Assembly: GCF_016735685.1 (NCBI RefSeq)
Contig: NZ_JAERRA010000001.1
Location: forward strand, 620,001-684,000
Reading direction: 5' to 3'
DNA from: Piscinibacter lacus
Lineage (GTDB): Bacteria; Pseudomonadota; Gammaproteobacteria; Burkholderiales; Burkholderiaceae_C
DNA length: 64,000 nt
Shown: positions 30,235-39,872 of the stretch, piece by piece
Layout of the letters: each line of letters starts with the position of its first letter
How positions within the stretch are numbered: position 1 is the stretch's first letter
Translations under genes and position numbers: made by a program
The notes under the pieces: model-generated
Databases searched by the model: none
Seen by the model: only the letters and a program-made list of their open reading frames with translations
What the model was told of the DNA's origin: nothing

Positions 30235-31638
30235 TCAGACAAAGATCGCCTTATCCGCAGCCAGGCATCCGTTGGCTGCGGCGGCCACCGTGCCCTGCGC
30301 CGCTTCGACGCTGAGCATCTGCAGGGCGCTGCCCACGGTGACGAAGGAACCGCAGACGATCACGCGGTCCCGCGAGCCGGCATGGGCGCGGGCGCTGGCC
30401 AGCGCGGCGGCGATGTCGGCACAGGCCGTCACGGGGCCCTGGGCGCCGCCCTGGGTCAGGGCCAGGGCCAGTTCCTCGGCCGAGGCGCCGCGCCGCTCGG
30501 GGATGCCGGCGATGAACCAGCCCTGCACCTGCGGTGCAAGCGCCTGGACGACGCCGACCATGTCCTTGTCGCGCAGCATGGCCAGCACGGCCAGGGTGCG
30601 GCCGGCCACCGGCTGGCGGGCCAGGGTGGCGGCCAGGCGCTGGGCGGCATGCGGGTTGTGGGCCACGTCGAGGATGACCTCGGGCACGGTGCCGAAGCGC
30701 TGGAAGCGCCCGGCCAGTTGCACCCGGCGCAGGCCGGCCTGGATGGCGGCCAGCGGCACCGTCAGGCGCTCGCGCAGGCGGTCCAGCGCCATCAGGGCGG
30801 TGGCGGCGTTGTCGAGCTGGATCTCGCCCTCCAGGCCCGGCATGGGCAGGGGTTCGAGCACGCGGCAGTTCTCGGCATGCTGGGCGTCGACGCGCCAGAA
30901 GCGCCAGGCGGGCTGGCCGTCGGCATCCTCGCGGGCCGACCAGCCGTAGCCCGCGCCCTGCGACCACAGCGGCGCGCCCACGACGCCGGCCTGCTTCAAC
31001 AGGCCCAGCGGGGGGTGCGGATCGCCGCAGACCGCCGGCCGGCCGCTGCGGAAGATGCCCGCCTTCTCGTAGCCGATGGAGTCGCGGGTGTCGCCGAGGA
31101 AATCGGTGTGGTCGATGCCGATGCTGGTGACCACCGACACGTCAGCATCGACGATGTTCACGGCGTCGAGCCGGCCGCCGAGGCCGACTTCAAGCACCAG
31201 CACGTCGAGCGCCGCTTCGTCGAAGACGCAGAGTGCGGCCAGGGTGCCGAACTCGAAGGGCGTCAGCGGCAGGCTGCCGCGGGCGGATTCGACCCGCGCG
31301 CAGGCCGCCGCCAGGCGCTCGTCGGCCACCGGGATGCCGTCGATGCGCACCCGCTCGGTGGGGTGCAGCAGGTGCGGCGAGGTGTAGCAGCCCACCCGGT
31401 GCCCGGCGGACTGGAGGATGGACGAGAGCATGGCGCAGGTCGAGCCCTTGCCATTCGTGCCGCCCACCGTGATGACCGGCACCCGCGGCGCCAGGCCCAA
31501 GGCCTGGTAGACGGTGCGGACCCGGTCCAGCCCCAGCTCGATGGGCTGCGGGTTGAGCTGCTCCGCCCAGGCCAGCCAGCCAGCCAGGTCACCCAGCCGG
31601 GGCTGCATCGGGAGTTCGCTCGTGATGCCTTGCTCCAT
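30235..31638 (-). CDS. folC: Folylpolyglutamate / dihydrofolate synthase
   Basis: FolC adds glutamates to folates (and often makes dihydrofolate from dihydropteroate), retaining the cofactor. The 467-residue Mur-ligase-family protein has the P-loop VITVGGTNGKGSTCAML (about residues 57-73), YTSPHLLHPTERVRIDG, VLEVGLGGRLDAVN, GIDHTDFLGDT and VILDVAHNPHAA. GGGAGC lies before the ATG at 31638. It is 27 bases downstream of ftfL, in the middle of the one-carbon genes rather than beside accD as in many betaproteobacteria. It may therefore be an extra copy serving the THF-based methylotrophic flux; a second copy cannot be checked here. Confidence 0.93.
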   Translation of the reverse strand: MEQGITSELPMQPRLGDLAGWLAWAEQLNPQPIELGLDRVRTVYQALGLAPRVPVITVGGTNGKGSTCAMLSSILQSAGHRVGCYTSPHLLHPTERVRIDGIPVADERLAAACARVESARGSLPLTPFEFGTLAALCVFDEAALDVLVLEVGLGGRLDAVNIVDADVSVVTSIGIDHTDFLGDTRDSIGYEKAGIFRSGRPAVCGDPHPPLGLLKQAGVVGAPLWSQGAGYGWSAREDADGQPAWRFWRVDAQHAENCRVLEPLPMPGLEGEIQLDNAATALMALDRLRERLTVPLAAIQAGLRRVQLAGRFQRFGTVPEVILDVAHNPHAAQRLAATLARQPVAGRTLAVLAMLRDKDMVGVVQALAPQVQGWFIAGIPERRGASAEELALALTQGGAQGPVTACADIAAALASARAHAGSRDRVIVCGSFVTVGSALQMLSVEAAQGTVAAAANGCLAADKAIFV

Positions 31639-31665
31639 GCCCGCTCCCGATGCGATGCCGAAGGA

Positions 31666-33345
31666 TCAGAACAGGCCGACGACCTTGCCGTCGACCAGGT
31701 CGATCTTCTCGGCCGAGGGCACCTTGGGCAGGCCCGGCATGGTCATCACGTCGCCGCAGACCATGACGATGAATTCGGCGCCCGCGGCCAGCCGCACCTC
31801 GCGGATGTTCAGGGTGTGGCCGGTCGGCGCACCCTTGGCATTGGCATCGGTGGAGAAGCTGTACTGCGTCTTGGCGACGCAGACCGGGTAGCGGCCGTAG
31901 CCGGCTTCCTGCAGCTCGGCGATCTGCTTCTTGACCTTGGCATCGGCGCTGACGCCGGCCGCGCCGTAGATCTTGGTCGCGATGGCGGTCACCTTCTCCA
32001 TCAGCGTGGCCTCTTCCTCGTAGACGAACTTGAAGCCGCTCTTGCCCTCGTTCGCCTCGACCAGGCGCACCACCTCGTGGGCCACCGCTTCGGCGCCCTT
32101 GCCGCCTTCGGCCCAGTGACGGGCCACGACCACCGGCGCGCCCAGAGCGGCCATGCGCGCTTGCAGCAGGGCCAGCTCGGCCGGGGTGTCGGCGGTGAAG
32201 TTGTTGATCGAGACCACGCAGGGCAGGCCGTAGTGCTCGCGCACGTTCTGCACATGCTTCTCGATGTTGGCGATGCCCTTGGCCAGCGCGTCGAGGTTCT
32301 CGGTGTTGAGGTCTTCCTTCTTCACGCCACCGTGGAACTTGAGCGCGCGGATGGTCGCGACGATCACCACCGCATCCGGGCGCAGGCCCGACTTGCGGCA
32401 CTTGATGTCGATGAACTTCTCGGCGCCCAGGTCGGCGCCGAAGCCGGCTTCCGTCACCACATAGTCGGCCAGTTTCAGGCTGGCCTGGGTCGCGATGACC
32501 GAGTTGCAGCCGTGGGCGATGTTGGCGAAGGGGCCGCCATGCAGGATGGCCGGGTTGTTCTCCAGCGTCTGCACGAGGTTGGGCTGGATCGCGTCCTTGA
32601 GCAGCACGGTCATCGCGCCGTGGGCATTCAGCTCGCGGGCCGTCACCGGCTTGCCGGCGCGGGTGTAGGCGCAGACGATGTTGCCCAGGCGCTGCTTCAG
32701 GTCGTCGAGCGAGGTGGCCAGGCAGAAGATGGCCATCACCTCGGAGGCCACGACGATGTCGAAGCCGTCCTGGCGCGGGTAGCCGTTGGCCGTGCCGCCC
32801 AGGGCGATGGTGATGTCGCGCAGCGCGCGGTCGTTCATGTCGAGCACGCGCTTCCAGGTCACGCGGCGCACGTCGATGTCCAGCGCGTTGCCGTGGTGGA
32901 TGTGGTTGTCGATCACCGCGGCCAGCAGGTTGTTGGCGAGCTGGATGGCGTTGAAGTCGCCGGTGAAGTGGAGGTTGATGTCCTCCATCGGCACGACCTG
33001 GGCATAGCCGCCGCCGGCCGCACCGCCCTTGACGCCGAAGACCGGGCCCAGCGAGGGCTCGCGCAGGCAGACCAGGGCCTTCTTGCCGATGCGGTTGAGG
33101 GCATCGCCCAGGCCGACGGTGGTGGTGGTCTTGCCTTCGCCGGCCGGCGTCGGGCTGATGGCGGTGACCAGGATCAGCTTGCCGTTGGGGCGGTCCTTCA
33201 GGCTGTCGAGGTACTTCAGCGAGATCTTGGCCTTGTAGTGGCCGTAGGGCTCCAGGTGCTCGTCGGCGATGCCGAGCTTTTCGCTGGCGACCTGGGTGAT
33301 GCGCTGCAGCGTGGCGGCCTGGGCGATGTCGATGTCGGATGCCAT
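31666..33345 (-). CDS. ftfL: Formate-tetrahydrofolate ligase
   Basis: FtfL joins formate to THF with ATP, giving 10-formyl-THF, the entry of formate carbon to the serine cycle. The 559-residue protein has normal family length, the P-loop [20 protein letters not shown] (about residues 65-84), [28 protein letters not shown] and [21 protein letters not shown] precedes the ATG. With FchA and MtdA it completes formate to methylene-THF inside this window. It lies between gck and folC. Confidence 0.97.
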   Translation of the reverse strand: MASDIDIAQAATLQRITQVASEKLGIADEHLEPYGHYKAKISLKYLDSLKDRPNGKLILVTAISPTPAGEGKTTTTVGLGDALNRIGKKALVCLREPSLGPVFGVKGGAAGGGYAQVVPMEDINLHFTGDFNAIQLANNLLAAVIDNHIHHGNALDIDVRRVTWKRVLDMNDRALRDITIALGGTANGYPRQDGFDIVVASEVMAIFCLATSLDDLKQRLGNIVCAYTRAGKPVTARELNAHGAMTVLLKDAIQPNLVQTLENNPAILHGGPFANIAHGCNSVIATQASLKLADYVVTEAGFGADLGAEKFIDIKCRKSGLRPDAVVIVATIRALKFHGGVKKEDLNTENLDALAKGIANIEKHVQNVREHYGLPCVVSINNFTADTPAELALLQARMAALGAPVVVARHWAEGGKGAEAVAHEVVRLVEANEGKSGFKFVYEEEATLMEKVTAIATKIYGAAGVSADAKVKKQIAELQEAGYGRYPVCVAKTQYSFSTDANAKGAPTGHTLNIREVRLAAGAEFIVMVCGDVMTMPGLPKVPSAEKIDLVDGKVVGLF

Positions 33346-33450
33346 GGTCTTTGTCTCCTCGGGGATCGCGAAAGGGTTGGGGCTTGCGGGACCGGCCCCC
33401 CGCCCGCGTGTGACGGGCGAGGGGCGGGCCAGGGCGTCGCCTGCGGCGGG

Positions 33451-34719
33451 TCAGCCGATCAGGATCGCCCGGAAGTCGTTGACGTTGGTGAGCGTGGGGC
33501 CGGTGAGGATCAGATCGTCCACCCCGGCAAAGAAGCTGTAGCCGTCGTTGTTCGCCAGATGCGCCTTGGCGCTCAAGCCGCGGGCGGCGCCGCGCGCCAG
33601 GCTGTCAGGCGTGAGCACGGCGCCGGCGTTGTCCTCGGTGCCGTCGATGCCGTCGGTGTCGCAGGCGATGGCATGCACGCCGGGCAGGCCGTCCAGGGCC
33701 ACGGCCAGAGCGAGCAGGAATTCCGCGCAGCGCCCGCCGCGGCCCTGGCCGCGCACGGTGACGGTGGCCTCGCCGCCGGAGAGCAGCACGCAGGGCGCCG
33801 GCGCCGGCTGGCCGTGCTGCAGCACCTGGCGGGCGATGCCGGCATGCATCAGGGCCATGTCGCGGGCCTCGCCCTCGATGGCATTGCCCAGGATCAGCGG
33901 GGTGTAGCCGGCGGCGCGCGCCACGGCGGCCGCGGCCTCCAGCGACATCTGCGGCGTGGCGACCATGTGGGTCTCGGCCCGGGCCAGGCGCGGGTCGCCG
34001 GGCTTGGGCGTCTCGTCATGGCCGCGGCGGATGTAGTCCACCGCCACCTTGGGTTCGGTGATGCGGTACTTCTCCAGGATGGCCAGGGCATCCGCGCAGG
34101 TCGACGCATCCGGCACCGTCGGGCCGGAGGCGATGACCGAGGGGTCGTCGCCCGGCACGTCGGAGATGGTCAGCGTCACCACCCGGGCCGGCGCGCACAG
34201 GGCCGCCAGGCGGCCGCCCTTGAGCGCGCTGAGGTGCTTGCGCACGCAGTTCATCTCGGTGATGTTGGCGCCGCTCTTGAGCAGGGCCTTGTTCAGCGCC
34301 TGCTTGTCGGCCAGGGTCAGGCCTTCGGCCGGCGCGGCCAGCAGGGAGGAGCCGCCGCCCGAGATCAGGCAGAGCACCAGGTCGTCCTCCGTCAGGCCCT
34401 GCACGAGCCGGGCGATGCGGATCGCGGCCTCGGCGCCCGCGGCATCGGGCACCGGGTGGGCGGCCTCGACGATCTCGATCTGCTTCGTCGGCGCGGCATG
34501 GCCGTAGCGGGTGACGATGAGGCCGCTCAGCGGGCCGCCGCGCCAGTGCGCCTCGACCGCCGCGGCCATCGCACCGCTGGCCTTGCCGGCGCCGATCACG
34601 ATCGTGCGGCCCTTGGGCGGCTCGGGCAGGTGGGGGCCCAGCACCCGCATCGGATCGGCTGCCGCGACGGCAGCATCGAACATCGAGCGGAGCAGGGCAC
34701 GGCGGTCGGCAGCAGTCAT
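33451..34719 (-). CDS. gck: Glycerate 2-kinase (GckA / TtuD-type, MOFRL family)
   Basis: This enzyme phosphorylates D-glycerate to 2-phosphoglycerate, leading to PEP in the serine cycle. The 422-residue protein has the type II glycerate kinase fold: IVIGAGKASGAMAAA (residues about 40-54), CLISGGGSSLLAAPAEG, TISDVPGDDPSVIASGPT and the C-terminal MOFRL part with GDTDG-like ACDTDGIDGTEDNAGA and NDGYSFFA. Related TtuD proteins work in tartrate degradation, relevant because a tartrate dehydrogenase-like gene lies at 44437. It is 105 bases upstream of ftfL on the same strand. Confidence 0.95.
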   Translation of the reverse strand: MTAADRRALLRSMFDAAVAAADPMRVLGPHLPEPPKGRTIVIGAGKASGAMAAAVEAHWRGGPLSGLIVTRYGHAAPTKQIEIVEAAHPVPDAAGAEAAIRIARLVQGLTEDDLVLCLISGGGSSLLAAPAEGLTLADKQALNKALLKSGANITEMNCVRKHLSALKGGRLAALCAPARVVTLTISDVPGDDPSVIASGPTVPDASTCADALAILEKYRITEPKVAVDYIRRGHDETPKPGDPRLARAETHMVATPQMSLEAAAAVARAAGYTPLILGNAIEGEARDMALMHAGIARQVLQHGQPAPAPCVLLSGGEATVTVRGQGRGGRCAEFLLALAVALDGLPGVHAIACDTDGIDGTEDNAGAVLTPDSLARGAARGLSAKAHLANNDGYSFFAGVDDLILTGPTLTNVNDFRAILIG

Positions 34720-34743
34720 GGGCAGGCGCTAGGCGGCAGGGCG

Positions 34744-34765
34744 GTGGGGCCGTGAAAGGCCCCAC
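34744..34765 (-). other. 8-bp hairpin in the gck leader
   Basis: GTGGGGCC and GGCCCCAC flank a 6-base loop, 25 bases before the gck start. No T-tract follows. Upstream on the minus strand is TAGAAT (34782-34777), a 5/6 match to a -10 element, but no good -35 is seen. It may be part of a promoter/leader that separates the upstream transporter module from gck-ftfL-folC. Confidence 0.35.
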
Positions 34766-34853
34766 GCTGTCTGAAAATTCTAGGAAGGCCCCCGGGGGGT
34801 GGCCGATGCTTTTTCTGATCCGAGGCCAAAGAAGCGCTGACGCCCGGCGGGCC

Positions 34854-35618
34854 TCAGCCGTAGCGGTGGGCCAGCACGCCCAGGCCGTCGATCTCGACCT
34901 CGACCTCGCTGCCCGGCTTCATCGGCAGCACCCCCAGGGAGGTGCCGCAGAGGATCACGTCGCCGGGTTCCAGCGGCAGGTCTTGCGAAATGCGCGCCAC
35001 CAGCTCGGCCGGCGGGAAGAACATGTCGGCCAGGGCATAGGCCTGCCGCTCGCGGCCGCCGACGCGGGTGCGCAGCATGGCGGTGGACAGGTCCAGCGTG
35101 GTCTCGATCACCGGCCCCAGCACGCCGAAGCCGTTGAAGCCCTTGGCCCGCGTCCACTGCGGGAAGGCCGGGTCGCGGTTCAGCAGCTCAATCGCGGTCA
35201 CGTCGTCGGCGCAGGTGTAGCCCAGGATGTGGGCCGGCGCTTCGTCCACGCGGATGCGGTGCGCGCGCTGGCCGATCACCACGGCCAGCTCGCCCTCGAA
35301 GGCGACGCGGCCGACCTCGGCCGCCACCGCCGGGGTGACGCTTCCGTGGGCGGCCAGGCTGTTGGGGGTCTTGAGGAAGTAAAGCGGCTCGGTCGGCGGC
35401 GCCCAGCCGTTCTTCTCGGCCGCGGCGCGGAAGTTGTTCCACAGCGCCAGCACCTTGCCGACCTTGCAGGGCAGGCCCAGGGTGACCTCGTCGAGCCGCA
35501 GCGTGCCGCCCGTGGGATGGTGCTCGCCGAAGAGATCGCCGGTGTGGACCTGGATGGTGTCGCCTTCCAGGCTGCCGAAGCCTTCCGCCCCGGCATGGGT
35601 GAAGCGCAGCCATTTCAT
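34854..35618 (-). CDS. Fumarylacetoacetate hydrolase (FAH) family protein
   Basis: This 254-residue protein has the FAHD-type fold: KVLALWNNFRAAAEKNGW, YFLKTPNSLAAHG, FEGELAVVIG (metal-binding Glu residues), GYTCADDVTAIELLNRD and GVLGPVIETTLDL. Relatives hydrolyse acylpyruvates, decarboxylate oxaloacetate, or tautomerise enol-oxaloacetate. It follows the PanE-family gene by 13 bases, so it is part of the transporter/CoA-ligase module. In a serine-cycle cell oxaloacetate flux is high, so an oxaloacetate-directed role is plausible but not shown. Substrate unknown. Confidence 0.85.
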   Translation of the reverse strand: MKWLRFTHAGAEGFGSLEGDTIQVHTGDLFGEHHPTGGTLRLDEVTLGLPCKVGKVLALWNNFRAAAEKNGWAPPTEPLYFLKTPNSLAAHGSVTPAVAAEVGRVAFEGELAVVIGQRAHRIRVDEAPAHILGYTCADDVTAIELLNRDPAFPQWTRAKGFNGFGVLGPVIETTLDLSTAMLRTRVGGRERQAYALADMFFPPAELVARISQDLPLEPGDVILCGTSLGVLPMKPGSEVEVEIDGLGVLAHRYG

Positions 35619-35631
35619 CGGGCCGGCCTCC

Positions 35632-36639
35632 TCACAGCGGCAGCAGGGCCATGCGGCCGCGCTGCCCGGTGACGGTGTCGCTCAGCAGGCGGGCCGCGCC
35701 GTAGATGGCTTCCAGCTTGGGGGTGGGCGTGCCGGTGATGCGGCCCAGCTCGACGACGCTGCCGACCAGGGCCTCCAGCTCCAGCCCGCGGCCGGCTTCG
35801 ATGTCTTGCAGCATCGAGGTCTTGTGCGCACCCACCGCCTCGGCGCCGGCCAGGCGCTGCTCCAGGGTGATCTTGAACTTCACGCCCAGGGATTCGGCCA
35901 CGGCCTGCGCCTCGGCCATCATGGCGCGGGCCAGTTCGCGGCCGGCGGGGTGGCGGCAGATCTGCTCCAGCGTCGCATGGGTCAGCGCGCTGATCGGGTT
36001 GAAGGTGGCATTGCCCCAGAGCTTCACCCAGATCTCGCCGCGGATGTCCTTGCTGACGGGGCTCTTGAAGCCGGCGCCGATCATGGCCTTGGACAGGGCC
36101 TCGATGCGCTCGCTGCGCGAGCCGTCGGGCTCGCCCAGGGTGAAGCGATTGCCCTCGATCACCTTCACATGGCCGGGGGCCAGCAATTCGGCGGCCGGAT
36201 AGACCACGCTGCCGATCACGCGCTCGGGTTCGATGTGGCGGGCGATCACGCCGCCCGGGTCCACGCTGTCGAGGCTGCTGCCCTCATGGGCGCCGCCGAG
36301 CTTGTGGAAATACCACCAAGGCACGCCGTTGATCATGCTGACGACCAGGGTCTCCGGCCCGAAGAGCCCGCGCAGGCCGGGCAGCAGGTCGGCCACCTGG
36401 TGGGCCTTGACGGTCAGCAGCACGGCGTCCTGCGGGCCGGCCTCGGCCGGGTCCTGCACCGCCTTCACATTCGGCGCATGAACGGTCTCGCCGTTCTCCA
36501 GCGTCAGGCGGAAGCCGTCGCGGCGGATGGTTTCCAGGTTCTTGTTGCGGGCGATGAAGGTGACCTCCTCGCCCGCCCGCGAAAGCTGGGCGCCGAGGTA
36601 GCCCCCGATGGCGCCCGCACCGACGACGGTGATCTTCAT
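35632..36639 (-). CDS. PanE-family reductase; candidate oxalyl-CoA reductase
   Basis: This 335-residue protein has the ketopantoate reductase fold: NADP motif VGAGAIGGYLGAQLSRAG at the N-terminus, MINGVPWWYFHKLG near 103, the catalytic Lys region WVKLWGNATFNPISALT (K206) and a helical C-terminal domain. It is longer than typical PanE (about 290-305). The context is not pantothenate synthesis; it sits between tctA and an FAH-family gene, three genes from an AAE3-like CoA ligase. From memory, a PanE-like protein (PanE2) of Methylobacterium extorquens was reported to be an oxalyl-CoA reductase that makes glyoxylate. I infer the same possible role here; plain 2-oxoacid reductase is the alternative. 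It lies 3 bases after tctA. Confidence 0.72.
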   Translation of the reverse strand: MKITVVGAGAIGGYLGAQLSRAGEEVTFIARNKNLETIRRDGFRLTLENGETVHAPNVKAVQDPAEAGPQDAVLLTVKAHQVADLLPGLRGLFGPETLVVSMINGVPWWYFHKLGGAHEGSSLDSVDPGGVIARHIEPERVIGSVVYPAAELLAPGHVKVIEGNRFTLGEPDGSRSERIEALSKAMIGAGFKSPVSKDIRGEIWVKLWGNATFNPISALTHATLEQICRHPAGRELARAMMAEAQAVAESLGVKFKITLEQRLAGAEAVGAHKTSMLQDIEAGRGLELEALVGSVVELGRITGTPTPKLEAIYGAARLLSDTVTGQRGRMALLPL

Positions 36640-36642
36640 GCT

Positions 36643-38157
36643 TCAGGCCTCCTTGGCTTGCGCGGAGCGGCCCGCCAGCCGCGCCTTGGCCGCCGCGAAC
36701 AGCGGCCACAGCAGCATCAGCAGCGCCAGGCTGAAGATGGCACCGACCAGCGGGTTGGCCCAGAAGATGGACAGCGAACCCTGCGACAGCAGCATGGCCT
36801 GGCGGAAGCTGGCCTCGGCCATATCGCCCAGCACCAGGGCCAGCACCAGCGGCGCCAGCGGGTACTTGAGCTTCTTGAACAGGTAGCCGAGCACGCCGAA
36901 GACCATCATCAGCGCCACGTCGAACATCGAGCTGTGCACGGTGTAGGCACCGATCGCGCAGATCACGATGATCACCGGCGCGATCACCGCGAAGGGAATG
37001 CGCAGGATGGCCGCCCACCAGGGCACGGTCGAGAGCACGACGATCAGGCCGACGATGTTGCCCAGGTACATCGAGGCGATCAGGCCCCAGACGAAGTCCT
37101 TCTGCTCGATGAAGAGCATGGGGCCGGGTTGCAGGCCCCAGATCAGCAGGCCGCCCAGCAGCACAGCCGCCGTCGGCGAGCCCGGGATGCCGAGCGTCAG
37201 CATGGGCAGCAGGGCCGAGGTGCCGGCGGCATGGGCTGCCGTCTCGGGGGCGACGACGCCCTCGATCTCGCCCTTGCCGAAGTTCTGCGGGTTCTTCGAG
37301 ATGCGGCGGGCCATGCCGTAGCTCATGAAGCTGGCCGGCGTCGCGCCGCCCGGGGTGATGCCCATCCAGCAGCCGATGGCGGTGGAACGCAGGAAGGTGC
37401 GCCAGTGCTTGATCAGCAGGCCCCAGGTCTGGAAGACGACCTTGGGGCTGATCTTCGCGCTCTTGCCCTTGAAGGCCAGGCCCTCTTCCATGGTCAGCAG
37501 GATCTCGCCGATGCCGAACAGGCCGATGACCGCGATCAGGAAGTCGAAGCCGCGCATCAGGTCGGTCACGCCGAAGGTCATGCGCAGCGTGCCGGTCACC
37601 GCATCCAGGCCCACCGCGGCCAGGGCGAAGCCCAGCATCATCGCGGCGATGGTCTTGGCCGGTGGTTCCTTGCTCATGCCGACGAAGCTGCAGAAGGTGA
37701 GCAACTGCACGGCGAAGAATTCGGCGGGCCCGAACTTGAGCGCGAACTTGGCCAGCAGCGGCGCCAGGAAGGTGATCACCACCACGGCGATCAGCGCGCC
37801 GACGAAGCTGGAGGTGAAGGCCGCCGTCAGCGCCTGCGCCGCCTTGCCCTGCTGGGCCATGGGGAAGCCGTCGAAGGTGGTGGCCACGCTCCAGGGCTCG
37901 CCCGGGATGTTGAAAAGGATGGACGTGATCGCCCCGCCGAACAGCGCACCCCAGTAGATGCAGCTCAGCATGATGATCGCCGAGGTGGGGTTCATGCTGA
38001 AGGTCAGCGGCAGCAGGATGGCGACGCCGTTGGCGCCGCCCAGGCCGGGCAGCACGCCGATCAGCACGCCCAGCACGATGCCGATCAGCATGTAGAGCAG
38101 GTTGGGGCCGGTCAGCGCGACGCTGAAGCCCCCCATCAGGTTGCTGAGTTCTTCCAT
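36643..38157 (-). CDS. tctA: Tripartite tricarboxylate transporter, large permease (TctA)
   Basis: This 504-residue inner-membrane protein has about 12 hydrophobic segments and the TctA motifs: VLIGVLPGLGGANGVAILLP, WGALFGGAITSILFNIPGEP, and GITPGGATPASFMSYG followed by LTLGIPGSPTAAVLLGG. TctA is the large subunit of sodium- or proton-coupled carboxylate uptake systems. It is directly downstream of tctB (30-base gap) and 3 bases upstream of the PanE-family gene, which links transport to the reductase. The substrate cannot be deduced. Confidence 0.93.
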   Translation of the reverse strand: MEELSNLMGGFSVALTGPNLLYMLIGIVLGVLIGVLPGLGGANGVAILLPLTFSMNPTSAIIMLSCIYWGALFGGAITSILFNIPGEPWSVATTFDGFPMAQQGKAAQALTAAFTSSFVGALIAVVVITFLAPLLAKFALKFGPAEFFAVQLLTFCSFVGMSKEPPAKTIAAMMLGFALAAVGLDAVTGTLRMTFGVTDLMRGFDFLIAVIGLFGIGEILLTMEEGLAFKGKSAKISPKVVFQTWGLLIKHWRTFLRSTAIGCWMGITPGGATPASFMSYGMARRISKNPQNFGKGEIEGVVAPETAAHAAGTSALLPMLTLGIPGSPTAAVLLGGLLIWGLQPGPMLFIEQKDFVWGLIASMYLGNIVGLIVVLSTVPWWAAILRIPFAVIAPVIIVICAIGAYTVHSSMFDVALMMVFGVLGYLFKKLKYPLAPLVLALVLGDMAEASFRQAMLLSQGSLSIFWANPLVGAIFSLALLMLLWPLFAAAKARLAGRSAQAKEA

Positions 38158-38187
38158 GGTGTTCTCGTGTCGGGAGGGGGAGGGGGC

Positions 38188-38694
38188 TCAGAAGCCCAGC
38201 AACTGCTCGATCGGTCCCTTGTGCAGCGGCACCAGGAACCAGCGCTCGAAGACCAGGAAGAAGAAGAGCGGCACGCCGACCGACACGGCCGTCGTCAGCG
38301 GCCAGCCGTACTTGCCATGGCGGCGCATGAAGTAGCCGATCAGGCCGATCGAGGCCATGTAGAGACCCAGGAACCAGACGAAGCCCACATAGATGGTCAT
38401 GGGGATCGCCATCTGCATCACGCTGCGGATCTGGCTGCGCTCGGCAAAGGCCGGATTGCGCGTGCCCCAGCGGCGCAACTGGCCGACCAGCACCGAGCCG
38501 CTCGAGATGAGCAGGGCCAGGCCGATGTAGAAGGGGAAGTAGCCGGACTCGGGGCCGTCCTCGGCCCAGCCGGTGCCCACGCGCCGGCTGTCGACGATCA
38601 CGATCAGCGACAGGATGACCAGGAACAGGGCGACGAGCAGTTCGGGCCAGCGGGTGCCGACCACCGGGCCGGCGTCTTCGGTCGGGTCAGACAT
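38188..38694 (-). CDS. tctB: Tripartite tricarboxylate transporter, small permease (TctB)
   Basis: This 168-residue membrane protein has four predicted transmembrane segments (ELLVALFLVILSLIVIVDS, YFPFYIGLALLISSGSVLVG, IPMTIYVGFVWFLGLYMASI, TAVSVGVPLFFFLVFERWFL) and the GPESGYFPF motif of TctB. I start at the ATG at 38694 since GGAG lies 8 bases upstream; a second ATG at 38700 is too close to it. Small, poorly conserved partner of TctA. Confidence 0.88.
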   Translation of the reverse strand: MSDPTEDAGPVVGTRWPELLVALFLVILSLIVIVDSRRVGTGWAEDGPESGYFPFYIGLALLISSGSVLVGQLRRWGTRNPAFAERSQIRSVMQMAIPMTIYVGFVWFLGLYMASIGLIGYFMRRHGKYGWPLTTAVSVGVPLFFFLVFERWFLVPLHKGPIEQLLGF

Positions 38695-38722
38695 GACCAT
38701 CTCTCCAGGGGACAAGCTGCCA

Positions 38723-38739
38723 GGGGGCTTCAGGCCCCC
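38723..38739 (-). other. Hairpin between tctC and tctB
   Basis: A 6-bp GC stem (GGGGGC/GCCCCC) lies between tctC and tctB with no T-run. In other tripartite transporter operons the binding protein is made in excess, and such a hairpin could trim read-through or protect the upstream mRNA. Candidate only. Confidence 0.35.
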
Positions 38740-38808
38740 CGGGCAGCGGTTCATCGATCGTTGGGGGCAAGGCGGTGGCCGGATGCGGTCAGCGCCCCGC
38801 GCGCCGGT

Positions 38809-39804
38809 TTACTTGGCGAGGAAGCCGGCTTCCTTCATCAGCACCCGGTGCATCTGCTCGTTCTTGCCGAGCCACTCGAAGAAGGCGTCACCCGTCAGGG
38901 CCGACTGGTTGAAGGCGCCCTTCTGCATGAACTCCTTCCACTCCGGCAGCTCGCGGACCTTGGCGAACAGGTCCTGGTAGTACTTGACCTGCTCAGGCGT
39001 CACGCCCGGCGTCATGAAGATGCCGCGCAGCATCACGTACTCGATGGGCACGCCGGCCGAGGTGCAGGTCGGGATGGCCTTCCAGCCCTCGTAGGGCAGG
39101 GGCTGCTTGTCCATCACGCACAGGGGACGCAGCTTGCCGCCCTTCCAGTGGCTCTCGGCCTCGATGGGGTTGTTGACCGTCGAGTTCACATGGTTGCCGA
39201 CCAGTTGCACCGCCACGTCGCCGCCGCCCTTGAAGGGCACGTAGGTGACCTTCTTGCCGGCGGCCTTCTCGAACATCACGGTGATGATCTGGTCTTCCTG
39301 CTTGGAGCCGGTGCCGGCCATCTTGAAGGCGTTGTTGTCGCCCTTCTTGACGGCTTCGAAGTAGTCCTTGGCGGTCTTGTACGGCGAGTCGGCATTGACC
39401 CACAGCACGAACTGGTCAAGGGCCAGCATCTGCACCGGCGTCAGGTCGCGCCAGTTGAAGGGCACGCCGGTGGCCAGCGGGGTGGTGAAGAGGTTGGACA
39501 GGGTGATGATGATCTTGTGCGGATCGCCCTTGTCGCCCTTGACGGCCAGGAAGCCCTCGGCGCCTGCGCCGCCGGACTTGTTGACCACCACCAGCGGCTG
39601 CTTCATCAGGTTGTTCTTGGCGACCACGCCCTGGATGAAGCGGGCCATCTGGTCGGCGCCGCCGCCGGTGCCGGCCGGCACGATGAATTCGACCGGCTTG
39701 GTCGGCTCCCAGGCCAGGGCGGCCGGGCTGGCCGCCAGGCCCAGCAGGGCGAAGGCTGCGGTGATGGCGCTGCGCAGGGGGGATGCGTGCTTGGTTCTGG
39801 ACAT
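38809..39804 (-). CDS. tctC: Tripartite tricarboxylate transporter substrate-binding protein (TctC/Bug)
   Basis: This 331-residue periplasmic Bug-family protein has a signal peptide (residues 1-31, AASPAALA/WEP), then the opening KPVEFIVPAGTGGGADQMAR, typical of Bug proteins that bind carboxylates through two water-mediated contacts. GAGGAGACA precedes the ATG. It is upstream of tctB and tctA and 68 bases after the CoA-ligase gene. Several Bug proteins are known to bind C2-C6 carboxylates, so oxalate, tartrate, malonate or others are all possible. Confidence 0.92.
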   Translation of the reverse strand: MSRTKHASPLRSAITAAFALLGLAASPAALAWEPTKPVEFIVPAGTGGGADQMARFIQGVVAKNNLMKQPLVVVNKSGGAGAEGFLAVKGDKGDPHKIIITLSNLFTTPLATGVPFNWRDLTPVQMLALDQFVLWVNADSPYKTAKDYFEAVKKGDNNAFKMAGTGSKQEDQIITVMFEKAAGKKVTYVPFKGGGDVAVQLVGNHVNSTVNNPIEAESHWKGGKLRPLCVMDKQPLPYEGWKAIPTCTSAGVPIEYVMLRGIFMTPGVTPEQVKYYQDLFAKVRELPEWKEFMQKGAFNQSALTGDAFFEWLGKNEQMHRVLMKEAGFLAK

Positions 39805-39872
39805 TGCTGTGTCTCCTCAAGGGGGTGGTGTGGGGGCGGTCTGCATGCCGCCTTCGATCGTTGACTCGGTGT

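Noticed and set aside
29756..39818. Shared GAGGAGACA leader before sgaA (29756), ftfL (33350) and tctC (39808) as a regulatory element
   Set aside because: The same AGGAGACA-type string is the preferred ribosome-binding site of this genome (also before mtkA and mcl), so it needs no regulatory explanation.
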